A stretch of DNA of 64,000 bases from UBA8437 sp964646205 (lineage in GTDB: Bacteria; Planctomycetota; Planctomycetia; Planctomycetales; Planctomycetaceae): the NCBI GenBank assembly GCA_964646205.1, contig CAZYAZ010000001.1:1-64000 (forward strand). Reading direction: 5' to 3'. This document shows positions 47,076-54,565 of the stretch, piece after piece. The notes under the pieces are model-generated. The model did no database searches and had not been told where the DNA came from. It saw only the letters and a list, made by a program, of their open reading frames with translations. The position numbers were made by a program, and so were the translations under genes. The number at the start of each line of letters is the position of its first letter. The stretch's first letter is position 1.

Positions 47076-47094
47076 TAGTGTTATTGTTACACTA
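47076..47094. promoter_or_regulatory. Operator-like palindrome 1 upstream of the NrtR-like Nudix gene
   Basis: TAGTGTTATTGTTACACTA, 19 nt; seven of nine symmetric pairs match around centre 47085. It is in an AT-rich island in otherwise GC-rich DNA, between two divergent genes. Shares its outer TAGTGT...ACAC-A arms with a second copy 22 bp away. Confidence 0.6.
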
Positions 47095-47097
47095 TGT

Positions 47098-47116
47098 TAG
47101 TGTTTAAGCAACACGA
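47098..47116. promoter_or_regulatory. Operator-like palindrome 2
   Basis: TAGTGTTTAAGCAACACGA, six of nine symmetric pairs, centre 47107, exactly 22 bp from the centre of palindrome 1, about two helical turns. The arrangement fits two dimers bound on one face of the DNA. Confidence 0.55.
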
Positions 47117-47222
47117 ACTGATCAGGTTCGGAACAATCTCCCGGGAAGGTTGACCGGGATCGGGAGGAGGTGTTTCAATCACACGAACCAGATCTTGTGG
47201 AAGCGACAAGCGAGAACAGCCC

Positions 47223-47954
47223 ATGGGCCCGGGCCAAAAGACAAAAGACAAGACGTACTGCTACAAGTTCCCGATGGTGTCGGTGACGGTCGATTGCGTC
47301 ATCTTCGGTTGGGACAGCGACGGGCTGCACGTGCTGTTGATCGAGCGGGGCGAGAAGCCTCACGAGGGCCAGTGGGCATTGCCGGGTGGCTTCATCCGTG
47401 CCGGGGAAGAGGATCTCGAGGAAGCCGCCCGCCGGGAGTTGTCCGAAGAAACCGGAATCGGTTCTCCCCGCCACCTCGAACAACTGGGCACCTACGGTCA
47501 TCCGGATCGGGATCCCCGGGAAGAACACGTGATCACCGTCGCCTACATCGCCCTGATCAAACGAGACGAACACAGGCCACAGGGAGGCACCGACGCCCGA
47601 TCGGCCCACTGGATTCCGATGGAAGAGGCACGCCGCAAGACACTGGCCTTCGATCACGACAAGATTTTCTCCGACGCGGTTGAGCGGCTGTACAACAAGC
47701 TTCGCTACGACCCGCTCGGCTTCAACCTGCTGCCCAACAAGTTTCCACTGCGTGACGTGCAGCAACTCTACGAGGCGGCCATTGGTCACGAAGTTGACAA
47801 GCGGAACTTCCGCAAGAAGTTGCTCGAGACGGGGTTGCTGGAAGACACCCAGGAGATCGAGACCGACGTCAAACACCGGGCAGCCAAGCTGTATCACTTC
47901 AACTGGATGGCCTATCAGAAACGGCGGGCGGAGGGATGGAAGTTCGATATCTGA
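47223..47954 (+). CDS. Nudix domain protein with C-terminal winged helix (NrtR-like regulator)
   Basis: The N-terminal Nudix domain (about residues 15-150) carries a Nudix box, GGFIRAGEEDLEEAARRELSEETGI. Compared with G-x5-E-x7-REUxEExGU it has one extra residue, so catalysis is uncertain. The C-terminal 90 residues are a winged helix (LGFNLLPNKFPLRDVQQLYEAAIGHEVDKRNFRKKLLE). That architecture is the NrtR family, ADP-ribose-responsive repressors of NAD metabolism. Two palindromes lie upstream. The gene overlaps the next by 19 bp. The regulated pathway here is unknown; the neighbours are not NAD biosynthesis genes. Confidence 0.88.
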   Translation: MGPGQKTKDKTYCYKFPMVSVTVDCVIFGWDSDGLHVLLIERGEKPHEGQWALPGGFIRAGEEDLEEAARRELSEETGIGSPRHLEQLGTYGHPDRDPREEHVITVAYIALIKRDEHRPQGGTDARSAHWIPMEEARRKTLAFDHDKIFSDAVERLYNKLRYDPLGFNLLPNKFPLRDVQQLYEAAIGHEVDKRNFRKKLLETGLLEDTQEIETDVKHRAAKLYHFNWMAYQKRRAEGWKFDI

Positions 47955-49195
47955 TCCTGCCGCGGAAATTCCGCGGAACAGACGCCCTGCTGTTTGTGCT
48001 GGCCAGTTCGACGCTGCTGCCGGGCACCCCGGCCCCGTCGGCCGAACAACCCGCCTGGCATCGACACACGATCGACGCCGCCGACCGGACCAGGGGGAAA
48101 CGGGGTGCCGATGGTGTCCGGGTGGCTGACATCAACGGGGACGGGCGACTGGATGTCACCACCGGCTGGGAACAGGGAGGAGCCATTCGCGTGGCCCTGA
48201 ACCCCGGCCCGGCCGCATCACGACGCCCCTGGCCGGCGGTGACTGTCGGCCAGGTCCGCTCGCCCGAGGACGCCGTCTTCGTCGATCTCGATTCCGACGG
48301 CCAGCTCGATGTGGTCAGCAGTTGCGAAGGGAACACGCGCCAGGTCTTTGTCCACTGGGCACCCGCCGACCGCCGCCGGCAACGTGACCCGAAAGCCTGG
48401 ACCACGGGCTCGATTCCCTCGGTGGCGAAGAAACAGGCCTGGATGTACGCATTGCCGATGGACATCGACGGGCGAAACGGCGTCGACCTGGTCGTTGGCT
48501 CCAAGGGACAATCCGCGGGGGTCGGCTGGCTCGAATCTCCGGAGAATCCCCGCGATCTCTCGGGCTGGAAATACCATCGTCTCGAGAACGCCGGCTGGAT
48601 CATGTCGCTGGAACCTCGCGACATCGACAAGGATGGCGACACAGACGTGGTCGTCTCGGACCGACGCGGGCCACGCCGGGGCGTGTACTGGCTGGAGAAC
48701 CCCGGCCCGGCCGCCGCGAGACGGAACAGCAAGTGGACCCGGCACGACATCGGCGCCCGGGGCGTCGAGGTGCTCTTCCTGGCCCTCGGCGACCTCGACC
48801 AGGACGGACGGCTCGACGTGTTGACCGCCGCCCGCGAGAGCCGACTGCTGTACTGTCGCCGCACTCGTGACGGGTGGGCCGAACACTCGATCCCATTGCC
48901 CGACAAGTTCCGCTACGGCAAGGGCGTCGCGATTGGCGACATAGACGGAAACGGACAACCCGACGTCGTCATGGCCAATCGGGGCGACCCGAAGAAACGG
49001 GCTGTCAGCTGGATGAGTTACCGCGACTCACCGACATCGGGCAACTGGGTCACCACTCGTATCAGCGATGCAGCCGGGTCGAAGTTCGATCTCATCCAGT
49101 TGATCGACATCGACGGGGACGGCGACCTGGACGTGATGAGTTGCGAGGAGGTCGCCAACCTCGGCGTGTTCTGGTACGAGAACCCGAGGAAGTGA
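47936..49195 (+). CDS. Exported FG-GAP/VCBS repeat protein
   Basis: 419 residues with a signal-like start (LLFVLASSTLLPGTPAPSA) and at least seven FG-GAP-type repeats of the D-x-D-x-D-G-x-x-D-V pattern (ADINGDGRLDV, DLDSDGQLDV, DIDKDGDTDV, DLDQDGRLDV, DIDGNGQPDV, DIDGDGDLDV). They form a Ca2+-binding propeller like integrin alpha blades. No enzymatic domain is visible. The start lies within the 3' end of the Nudix gene (19-bp overlap), so co-translation is likely. Extracytoplasmic binding role, ligand unknown. Confidence 0.85.
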   Translation: MEVRYLILPRKFRGTDALLFVLASSTLLPGTPAPSAEQPAWHRHTIDAADRTRGKRGADGVRVADINGDGRLDVTTGWEQGGAIRVALNPGPAASRRPWPAVTVGQVRSPEDAVFVDLDSDGQLDVVSSCEGNTRQVFVHWAPADRRRQRDPKAWTTGSIPSVAKKQAWMYALPMDIDGRNGVDLVVGSKGQSAGVGWLESPENPRDLSGWKYHRLENAGWIMSLEPRDIDKDGDTDVVVSDRRGPRRGVYWLENPGPAAARRNSKWTRHDIGARGVEVLFLALGDLDQDGRLDVLTAARESRLLYCRRTRDGWAEHSIPLPDKFRYGKGVAIGDIDGNGQPDVVMANRGDPKKRAVSWMSYRDSPTSGNWVTTRISDAAGSKFDLIQLIDIDGDGDLDVMSCEEVANLGVFWYENPRK

Positions 49196-49225
49196 GAGCA
49201 GCCTGGACCCGGGTGACCGGCCGGC

Positions 49226-50194
49226 TCATTTTCCGACGGTGATGTTCGAGAGTTGCTCGATCTTCAGCCGCGGTTTGCCAACCCGATCGGTCAGCCCACT
49301 CTCCAGGGTTCCGGTGACGTAGACCACGTCATTGTCCTGCAGGGCCTCGAGCCGCGGGTCGTCGCCCAGGCTGATGTCGCCTCCGTAGGGATCGTCCTGG
49401 CTCGGCGTCGGAGCGTACATCAGGTGCCAGGCACCATCTGTCTTGTCGTATTCGACGGTTCCCTTGAACCACTTGTAGGCGGCCGTGTCGTACCCGTAGT
49501 TCGATTCGTTGATCGTCGGAACGGTGCTGGGAGCCGGGTCGATTGGTTGAGCCGAGGCGGGTGCCGTGAATGCGGCAGGTGCCGTTGTCTTGGTCTCGTT
49601 CTTGGCCTNNNNNNNNNNNNNNNNNNNNNNNNNNNNNNNNNNNNNNNNNNNNNNNNNNNNNNNNNNNNNNNNNNNNNNNNNNNNNNNNNNNNNNNNNNNN
49701 NNNNNNNNCTCGTTCTTGGCCTGGATCACTGCGCCGGCCGAACCCTCCAGGTCACCCGTCAGGTTCCCTCCTGCGGGGATCCGCAGTGACGACGATTTCG
49801 CGGCTCCGTCACCGGCCTCGATCGACTCCTGTCCGGCAGCTCCGGCCGCCGAATCCGTCGGATCCTGGTACCTCGGAACCGGCTGAGCGGCCGCGGGAGT
49901 TCCCACCGGCGTCGGTGTTGCCAGAACAGGCGGAGCCAACTGTGGCTGGATGACACCAGCGGGTGTGGCGGCCTGCGGGCCAATGGGAACCACACCGTTG
50001 GGGTACGGCTGCCCGGGAATCGCAGCACCTGTAGGCGAAATGCCAGGTGCAATGCTCGGTGTCGGTACCGTCGACATCACTTCCGGATAGCCACCGTAAC
50101 CGTAGGGATTGTACGAGTAGCAGCCGGAAAGCACGGCCAGGACAACAGGGGCCAACAGGCCACCCACAAATAACCGGATCAAACGATTGGTCAT
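49226..50194 (-). CDS. Lipoprotein with C-terminal OB-like domain, interrupted by an assembly gap
   Basis: Starts at ATG 50194; MTNRLIRLFVGGLLAPVVLAVLSGC has a lipobox with Cys at residue 25. A long Pro/Ala/Gly-rich region follows, then about 95 residues ending the protein (YKWFKGTVEYDKTDGAWHLMYAP to VVYVTGTLESG) that look like an OB-type beta barrel. The 100 N at 49609-49708 sit in a repetitive part: A-K-N-E appears at both edges, so repeats of Q-A-K-N-E type were probably collapsed. The frame resumes in phase on paper, but the true length is unknown. In-frame codons upstream to 50269 lack a signal. Function unknown; probably in the outer envelope. Confidence 0.78.
   Translation of the reverse strand: MTNRLIRLFVGGLLAPVVLAVLSGCYSYNPYGYGGYPEVMSTVPTPSIAPGISPTGAAIPGQPYPNGVVPIGPQAATPAGVIQPQLAPPVLATPTPVGTPAAAQPVPRYQDPTDSAAGAAGQESIEAGDGAAKSSSLRIPAGGNLTGDLEGSAGAVIQAKNEXXXXXXXXXXXXXXXXXXXXXXXXXXXXXXXXXXAKNETKTTAPAAFTAPASAQPIDPAPSTVPTINESNYGYDTAAYKWFKGTVEYDKTDGAWHLMYAPTPSQDDPYGGDISLGDDPRLEALQDNDVVYVTGTLESGLTDRVGKPRLKIEQLSNITVGK
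49609..49708. other. Assembly gap (100 N) inside the lipoprotein gene
   Basis: Exactly 100 N flanked on both sides by ctcgttcttggcct, the sign of a collapsed or unspanned tandem repeat. Real length and repeat number are unknown. Confidence 0.98.
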
Positions 50195-50349
50195 CACGCA
50201 CATCCTTGTGATCGTGTGGTCTCGAGAACGACCGTTGAGACCCGCCGGAGCGGAATGAGAGAGGATCAAGTCGCGAAATTGTAAAAATCGCGAGAAGTGT
50301 GTCCAGAGGAATCCTGGGATGGTGCCCGTTTACCGACCCACCACGCCCG

Positions 50350-51468
50350 TTAACCCCACGGGAGCAGGGCCGCCCGTTGCACCGCACCGGTGTCCTGATC
50401 GGCAAACGCCTGGTCGACCTCGGTCAGCGGATAGCTGTGCGAGAGAACCCGGTCGAAGGGGTAGCGGGTGGCCGATTCGGAGAGCATCTGCAGCGCCGCC
50501 TGCAGGCTCTCGGGGCGATACCACATCATGCCCAGGATCGTCTTGCCACCGTGAACCAGTTGCGAGGGATCCAGGGTCACGGTCTGTCCCTGGTTGATGT
50601 TGCCGATCTCCAGCAACGTCCCACCGTGGGCCAGCATCCCGATCGCCTCGGGAACGGCCTCCGCCTTGCCCACCAGTTCCATCACCAGGTCCGCCCCGTC
50701 CCCCTCGGTCAGTTCCAACACGCGTCGCACCCGGTCACCGGTGGTGGGAAACTCGTTGAGATCGATCACCTGGTCGGCCCCGAAGGCCAGTGCCAGTTCC
50801 AGTCGGCTCTCGACCCCATCGATCACGATCACCTGGCTGACCCCCCGTTCCCGTGCCACGGCAACGGCATTGAGTCCCAGCCCCCCGGCACCCTGGATCA
50901 CCAGGCGATCACCGGGCCCGGCGTTGCCGCGTTCCAGTCCATCGATGACCTGGGCCAGAGCGCAGTTGGCCGGTCCGGCCAGTTCGTCGGGGACATTGTC
51001 GGGAACCTTGAAGACGGCCTGCCCCGGACGCAGGTAATAGTACTGGCCGTAGGCGGCGGTGAAATGAGGATACTGGTCGGGTGGAAAGCGGTACTTGAGT
51101 CCCTCGGGACACCGGGGGGTTGTCTCGCGACGGCAACTGCGACACTCGCCACAACCGACGAAGTACTGGAAAACAACCCGGTCACCAACGGACAACTGAT
51201 CCCCGGCCGAATCGCTGGCGACACCCTCTCCCAGTTCGTGAACCACCCCGGTCATCTCGTGACCGATCGACAGACAAAACGGTTCACTGTGCCCCCGCGA
51301 CACGTCGTAGGTGCCACGCCAGATGTGCAGATCGCTGCCACAGACATTGGCCATCGTGAGCCGCACGACGACGGCTCCCGGTTCGGCCTCGGGAACGGGA
51401 AATTCCAGCAGTGCAAACGGTTTCCGCACCCCGGTAAAAGCCGCCACAAGTCCCGTGTCGCTCATCAC
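50350..51468 (-). CDS. Zinc-dependent medium-chain dehydrogenase
   Basis: MDR-superfamily alcohol/polyol dehydrogenase of 372 residues. Catalytic zinc residues in NVCGSDLHIWRG and IGHEMTGVV, structural-zinc cluster CGECRSCRRETTPRC, and NAD loop IQGAGGLGLNAVAVA. The Asp after the second strand (VIDGVESRLELA) suggests NAD rather than NADP. The closest known groups are threonine and sorbitol/galactitol-type dehydrogenases; substrate not assignable. Begins 137 bp from the tRNA-Ser on the opposite side. Confidence 0.92.
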   Translation of the reverse strand: MMSDTGLVAAFTGVRKPFALLEFPVPEAEPGAVVVRLTMANVCGSDLHIWRGTYDVSRGHSEPFCLSIGHEMTGVVHELGEGVASDSAGDQLSVGDRVVFQYFVGCGECRSCRRETTPRCPEGLKYRFPPDQYPHFTAAYGQYYYLRPGQAVFKVPDNVPDELAGPANCALAQVIDGLERGNAGPGDRLVIQGAGGLGLNAVAVARERGVSQVIVIDGVESRLELALAFGADQVIDLNEFPTTGDRVRRVLELTEGDGADLVMELVGKAEAVPEAIGMLAHGGTLLEIGNINQGQTVTLDPSQLVHGGKTILGMMWYRPESLQAALQMLSESATRYPFDRVLSHSYPLTEVDQAFADQDTGAVQRAALLPWG

Positions 51469-51564
51469 CTGTCTCCTGGTTTGACCACCATCGTAGTCCG
51501 CTCAACGAATAGTCTCCAACACGATCGGACTGGTACCGATGAGTAATCTCTACCACCGCTTCCA

Positions 51565-51593
51565 TTGAACCCAATGTGCGCGGATGCCAGAAT
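51565..51593 (+). promoter_or_regulatory. Sigma-70-type promoter of tRNA-Ser
   Basis: TTGAAC (51565-51570), 17-bp spacer, CAGAAT (51588-51593). It would start transcription a few bases before the tRNA at 51606. Confidence 0.6.
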
Positions 51594-51605
51594 CACCGGG
51601 TGACC

Positions 51606-51694
51606 GGAGAGGTGACAGAGTGGCCGATTGTGCGGCACTGGAAATGCCGTGTCTCGGGCAACCGGGACCGCGGGTTCGAATCCCGCCCTCTCCG
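51606..51694 (+). tRNA. tRNA-Ser (GGA)
   Basis: 89-nt class II tRNA with a long variable arm. Acceptor GGAGAGG pairs with CCTCTCC; discriminator G. The anticodon loop CTGGAAA between GCGGCA and TGCCGT gives anticodon GGA (Ser, UCC/UCU). T-arm GCGGG-TTCGAAT-CCCGC. A short T-run follows the tRNA; no separate hairpin terminator is seen. Confidence 0.97.
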
Positions 51695-51789
51695 CTTTTT
51701 ATTCCCCACTCGCGTTCCGTCTCGCATCACTCTTCCACGGGGGATATGCTGGAACCGGGGGGATTGAAACCAGTCGGCAGGGAAGTGGT

Positions 51790-52788
51790 ATGACGAGGCG
51801 ACAGGACGAAGTTTGGGTGGGCTTTGACCTGGGCGGCACCAAGATGCTGGCCAGCGTCTTCGATTCGTCATTCGAGGTCATCGGTCGGTCCCGTCGATCC
51901 ACGCTCAACTCCGTCTCGCCCAAGAAGAACCTCAAGCGGATTGCCAAGACCATCGACGGTGCCCTGGACGAGGCGGGCCTGGACCGCACGGCGATCCGGG
52001 GCATTGGCATCGGCTGTCCCGGGCCGGTCGACATGACCACCGGCCTGGTCCACGAGGCGATCAACCTGGGATGGCGCGACGTGCCGGTCGGCGAGTGGTT
52101 GACCGAGAAAATGAACTGCCCGGTCCAGGTGGTCAATGACGTCGATGCAGGAGTCTACGGCGAATTCCGATTCGGATCGGCGCAGGACTCCCGGTGCGTT
52201 GTCGGCATCTTTCCGGGGACTGGCATCGGTGGCGGCTGTATCTACGAGGGCCGGATTCTCCGGGGACACGGGATCACCTGCATGGAGATCGGACACTTTC
52301 CCATCGATCCGGGTGCACCGGCCCGCGGCAACGGCCGCTGCCACACGCTCGAACACGTCTCCAGCCGCCTCTCGATCGCCGCGGCCTCCGCCCAGGCCGC
52401 CTACCGTGGCCACGCACCACATCTGGCCGAACACGTCGGCACCGAGGTCTCCACGATCCGTAGCGGAGCGTTACGCAAAGCAATCGAGAGCGGTGACACG
52501 GTGATCCAGGAAATCGTCCGCGAGGCGGCCGAGTGGATCGGGGTGGCCGCCGCTGGCCTGGTTCACCTCCTGGCCCCCGACACGATCGTTCTCGGAGGCG
52601 GGCTGGTCGAAGCGATGCCCGATTTGTTCCGCGACGCGGTTTCCGGCAGTTGTCGCAAGAACCTGTTAGAGTCCTACCGTGACACCTACCAGGTGGTCAC
52701 CGCCGATCTTGGCGACGACGCCAGTGTGTTGGGAGCCGCGGCCTGGGCCGAAACAGAGATCGTCAACAACACGACCCGCGCCGCCTGA
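51790..52788 (+). CDS. ROK family sugar kinase (glucokinase-like)
   Basis: Phosphorylates glucose or an amino sugar with ATP. From ATG 51790 (332 aa; GGAAG just upstream): phosphate loop VGFDLGGTKMLASVFD, IGIGCPGPVDMTTGLVHEAINLGW, catalytic Asp in VVNDVDAGVYGEF and GIFPGTGIGGGCIYEG, then the substrate region GHFPIDPGAPARGNGR. The usual C-x-C-G-x-x-G-C zinc cluster is reduced to NGRCHTLEHVSS, with one Cys. In-frame codons upstream overlap the tRNA and are not coding. Confidence 0.9.
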   Translation: MTRRQDEVWVGFDLGGTKMLASVFDSSFEVIGRSRRSTLNSVSPKKNLKRIAKTIDGALDEAGLDRTAIRGIGIGCPGPVDMTTGLVHEAINLGWRDVPVGEWLTEKMNCPVQVVNDVDAGVYGEFRFGSAQDSRCVVGIFPGTGIGGGCIYEGRILRGHGITCMEIGHFPIDPGAPARGNGRCHTLEHVSSRLSIAAASAQAAYRGHAPHLAEHVGTEVSTIRSGALRKAIESGDTVIQEIVREAAEWIGVAAAGLVHLLAPDTIVLGGGLVEAMPDLFRDAVSGSCRKNLLESYRDTYQVVTADLGDDASVLGAAAWAETEIVNNTTRAA

Positions 52789-52924
52789 TTCCACCCGCAA
52801 CGTCCGACTCATTCCAACCCGCTTTTCGATTACCGGTTCGGATTCCTACCCAGGAACCCGGCCGCTGCGACCCGACCCACGGGTGCTCTCACACCCGAAC
52901 ACGTCTCTCACGCGTCTCTCACCG

Positions 52925-54529
52925 ATGACCGACCACGTCACCACAATTCACGATTCACATCGACACACCCACCTGCCGCCGCAAACCCGGCCGGTGGCGG
53001 TGATCGACATCGGATCCTCGTCGATCCGAATGGCCATCGGTGAAATCGTCCATGACGGTTCCATTCGACTGCTCGAAACACTCAGGAGAGAAGTCGACCT
53101 CGGGCACGACACGTTCACCAGGGGTCGGATCCGCAGACGGACAACCGAGGGTTGCGTGGCCGTCCTGCAGAGCTACGGGAAGTTGCTCGTCGAGTATGGC
53201 ATCACCAGGCCGGACCAGGTGCGCGTGGTCGCCACCAGCGCGGTTCGCGAGGCGACCAACCGACTCTCGTTCCTGGACCGTGTCTACGTGGCAACCGGGC
53301 TGGAGATCGAGGCGATTGACGAAGCGGAGGTGAACCGGATCACCTACCTCGGCGTCCAACCGATGCTCGAGAACCACCCGGCACTCAGCAATGCGCAATC
53401 CATCGTGACCGAGGTGGGTGGGGGCAGCACGGAAATCCTGCTGGTCCAGGCCGGAGACGTGATCCACTCGAACACCTATCAACTCGGCTCGCAACGATTG
53501 AACAAGACCCTGGAAGCCGCGCCACGTGGCTCGGTGATCGAGTTGATGCGTTCGGAGATCCGTCACACGATGGACCAGGTCCGCCACACCGTGCCCTGGA
53601 AGGAACCGGTGGAGGTCGTCGCGCTGGGAGGGGACATCCGCTTTGCCGCCCGACAACTGCTGCCCGACTGGAATCCTGGCGAATTGGCATGCCTGGAGGT
53701 CGATGGACTCGCGAGCCTCTGCGACAAGATCCTGGGACTGTCCGCCGATGAGATCGTTCGACAATTCCAGACCAGCTATCCGGACGCCGCGGTGCTGGGA
53801 CCAGCCCTGTTGTGCTATCTCGAGGTCGCCCGCACTTTCGACCGCGACCAGTTGTTTGTCTGCAATGTCAACCTGCGTGATGGCTTGCTGCGTGAAATGG
53901 CCGCTGGCGACCAGTGGGGCGATGATTTTTCCCGGCAGGTGACTCGCTCGGCACTCGATCTTGGCCGCAAGTACCAGTTCAACGAACCGCACGCCCAGCA
54001 CGTCGCCGATCTCTCGAAACAACTTTTCGAACAGCTCGCCGACGACCATCAACTCGAACCCCGCTTCGGCATACTGCTGCACACCGCGGCACTGCTCCAC
54101 GAAATCGGCCAGTTTGTTTCCGGACGCAGCCTGCACAAACACTCCATGTACCTGATCCAGCAAAGTGACCTGTTCGGCCTGACCCGCACCGACATGCTGC
54201 TGGTGGCCCTCGTCGCACGTTACCACCGGGGTGCCTCGCCCAAGCCATCGCACCTGGGTTACGTCAAACTCGACCGGGACCAGCGAATCGCGGTCACAAA
54301 ACTGGCTGCCCTGCTGCGAGTGGCCACCGCCCTGGACTCCTCGCGGAGCGGTCGGATCTCCGAATTCAACTGCCAGAAATCCAACGGCACACTCGTGATC
54401 ACCATCCCCGGTGCCGAAGATCTCTCGGTCGAACAACTTGCGTTGAACCGCAACGGACTGCTGTTCCAACAGATCTTTGGTCGATCGGTTCTGCTGAGAG
54501 GATCCTCGCTGCAGGAATCCAGCCACTGA
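52925..54529 (+). CDS. Ppx/GppA phosphatase with C-terminal HD domain
   Basis: Exopolyphosphatase or pppGpp phosphatase of the actin-like ASKHA fold, 534 residues from ATG 52925. The phosphate-1 motif is VAVIDIGSSSIRMAIGEI; VRVVATSAVREATN and VTEVGGGSTEILL are Ppx/GppA marks. The C-terminal 200 residues hold an HD-type domain with FGILLHTAALLHEIGQFVSGRSLHKHS, as in E. coli Ppx. It precedes the polyphosphate kinase by 36 bp in the same direction, so a role in polyphosphate turnover is well supported. Confidence 0.93.
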   Translation: MTDHVTTIHDSHRHTHLPPQTRPVAVIDIGSSSIRMAIGEIVHDGSIRLLETLRREVDLGHDTFTRGRIRRRTTEGCVAVLQSYGKLLVEYGITRPDQVRVVATSAVREATNRLSFLDRVYVATGLEIEAIDEAEVNRITYLGVQPMLENHPALSNAQSIVTEVGGGSTEILLVQAGDVIHSNTYQLGSQRLNKTLEAAPRGSVIELMRSEIRHTMDQVRHTVPWKEPVEVVALGGDIRFAARQLLPDWNPGELACLEVDGLASLCDKILGLSADEIVRQFQTSYPDAAVLGPALLCYLEVARTFDRDQLFVCNVNLRDGLLREMAAGDQWGDDFSRQVTRSALDLGRKYQFNEPHAQHVADLSKQLFEQLADDHQLEPRFGILLHTAALLHEIGQFVSGRSLHKHSMYLIQQSDLFGLTRTDMLLVALVARYHRGASPKPSHLGYVKLDRDQRIAVTKLAALLRVATALDSSRSGRISEFNCQKSNGTLVITIPGAEDLSVEQLALNRNGLLFQQIFGRSVLLRGSSLQESSH

Positions 54530-54565
54530 CCCCCCCTGATCAGATTCACCTGACCACCAACAACC

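Noticed and set aside
50255..50310. Repeated TCGCGA around an AT-rich core upstream of the lipoprotein gene
   Set aside because: TCGCGA is itself palindromic and frequent at this GC content; no support for a specific regulator.
51695..51705. Terminator after tRNA-Ser
   Set aside because: Only a short T-run is present, without its own hairpin.
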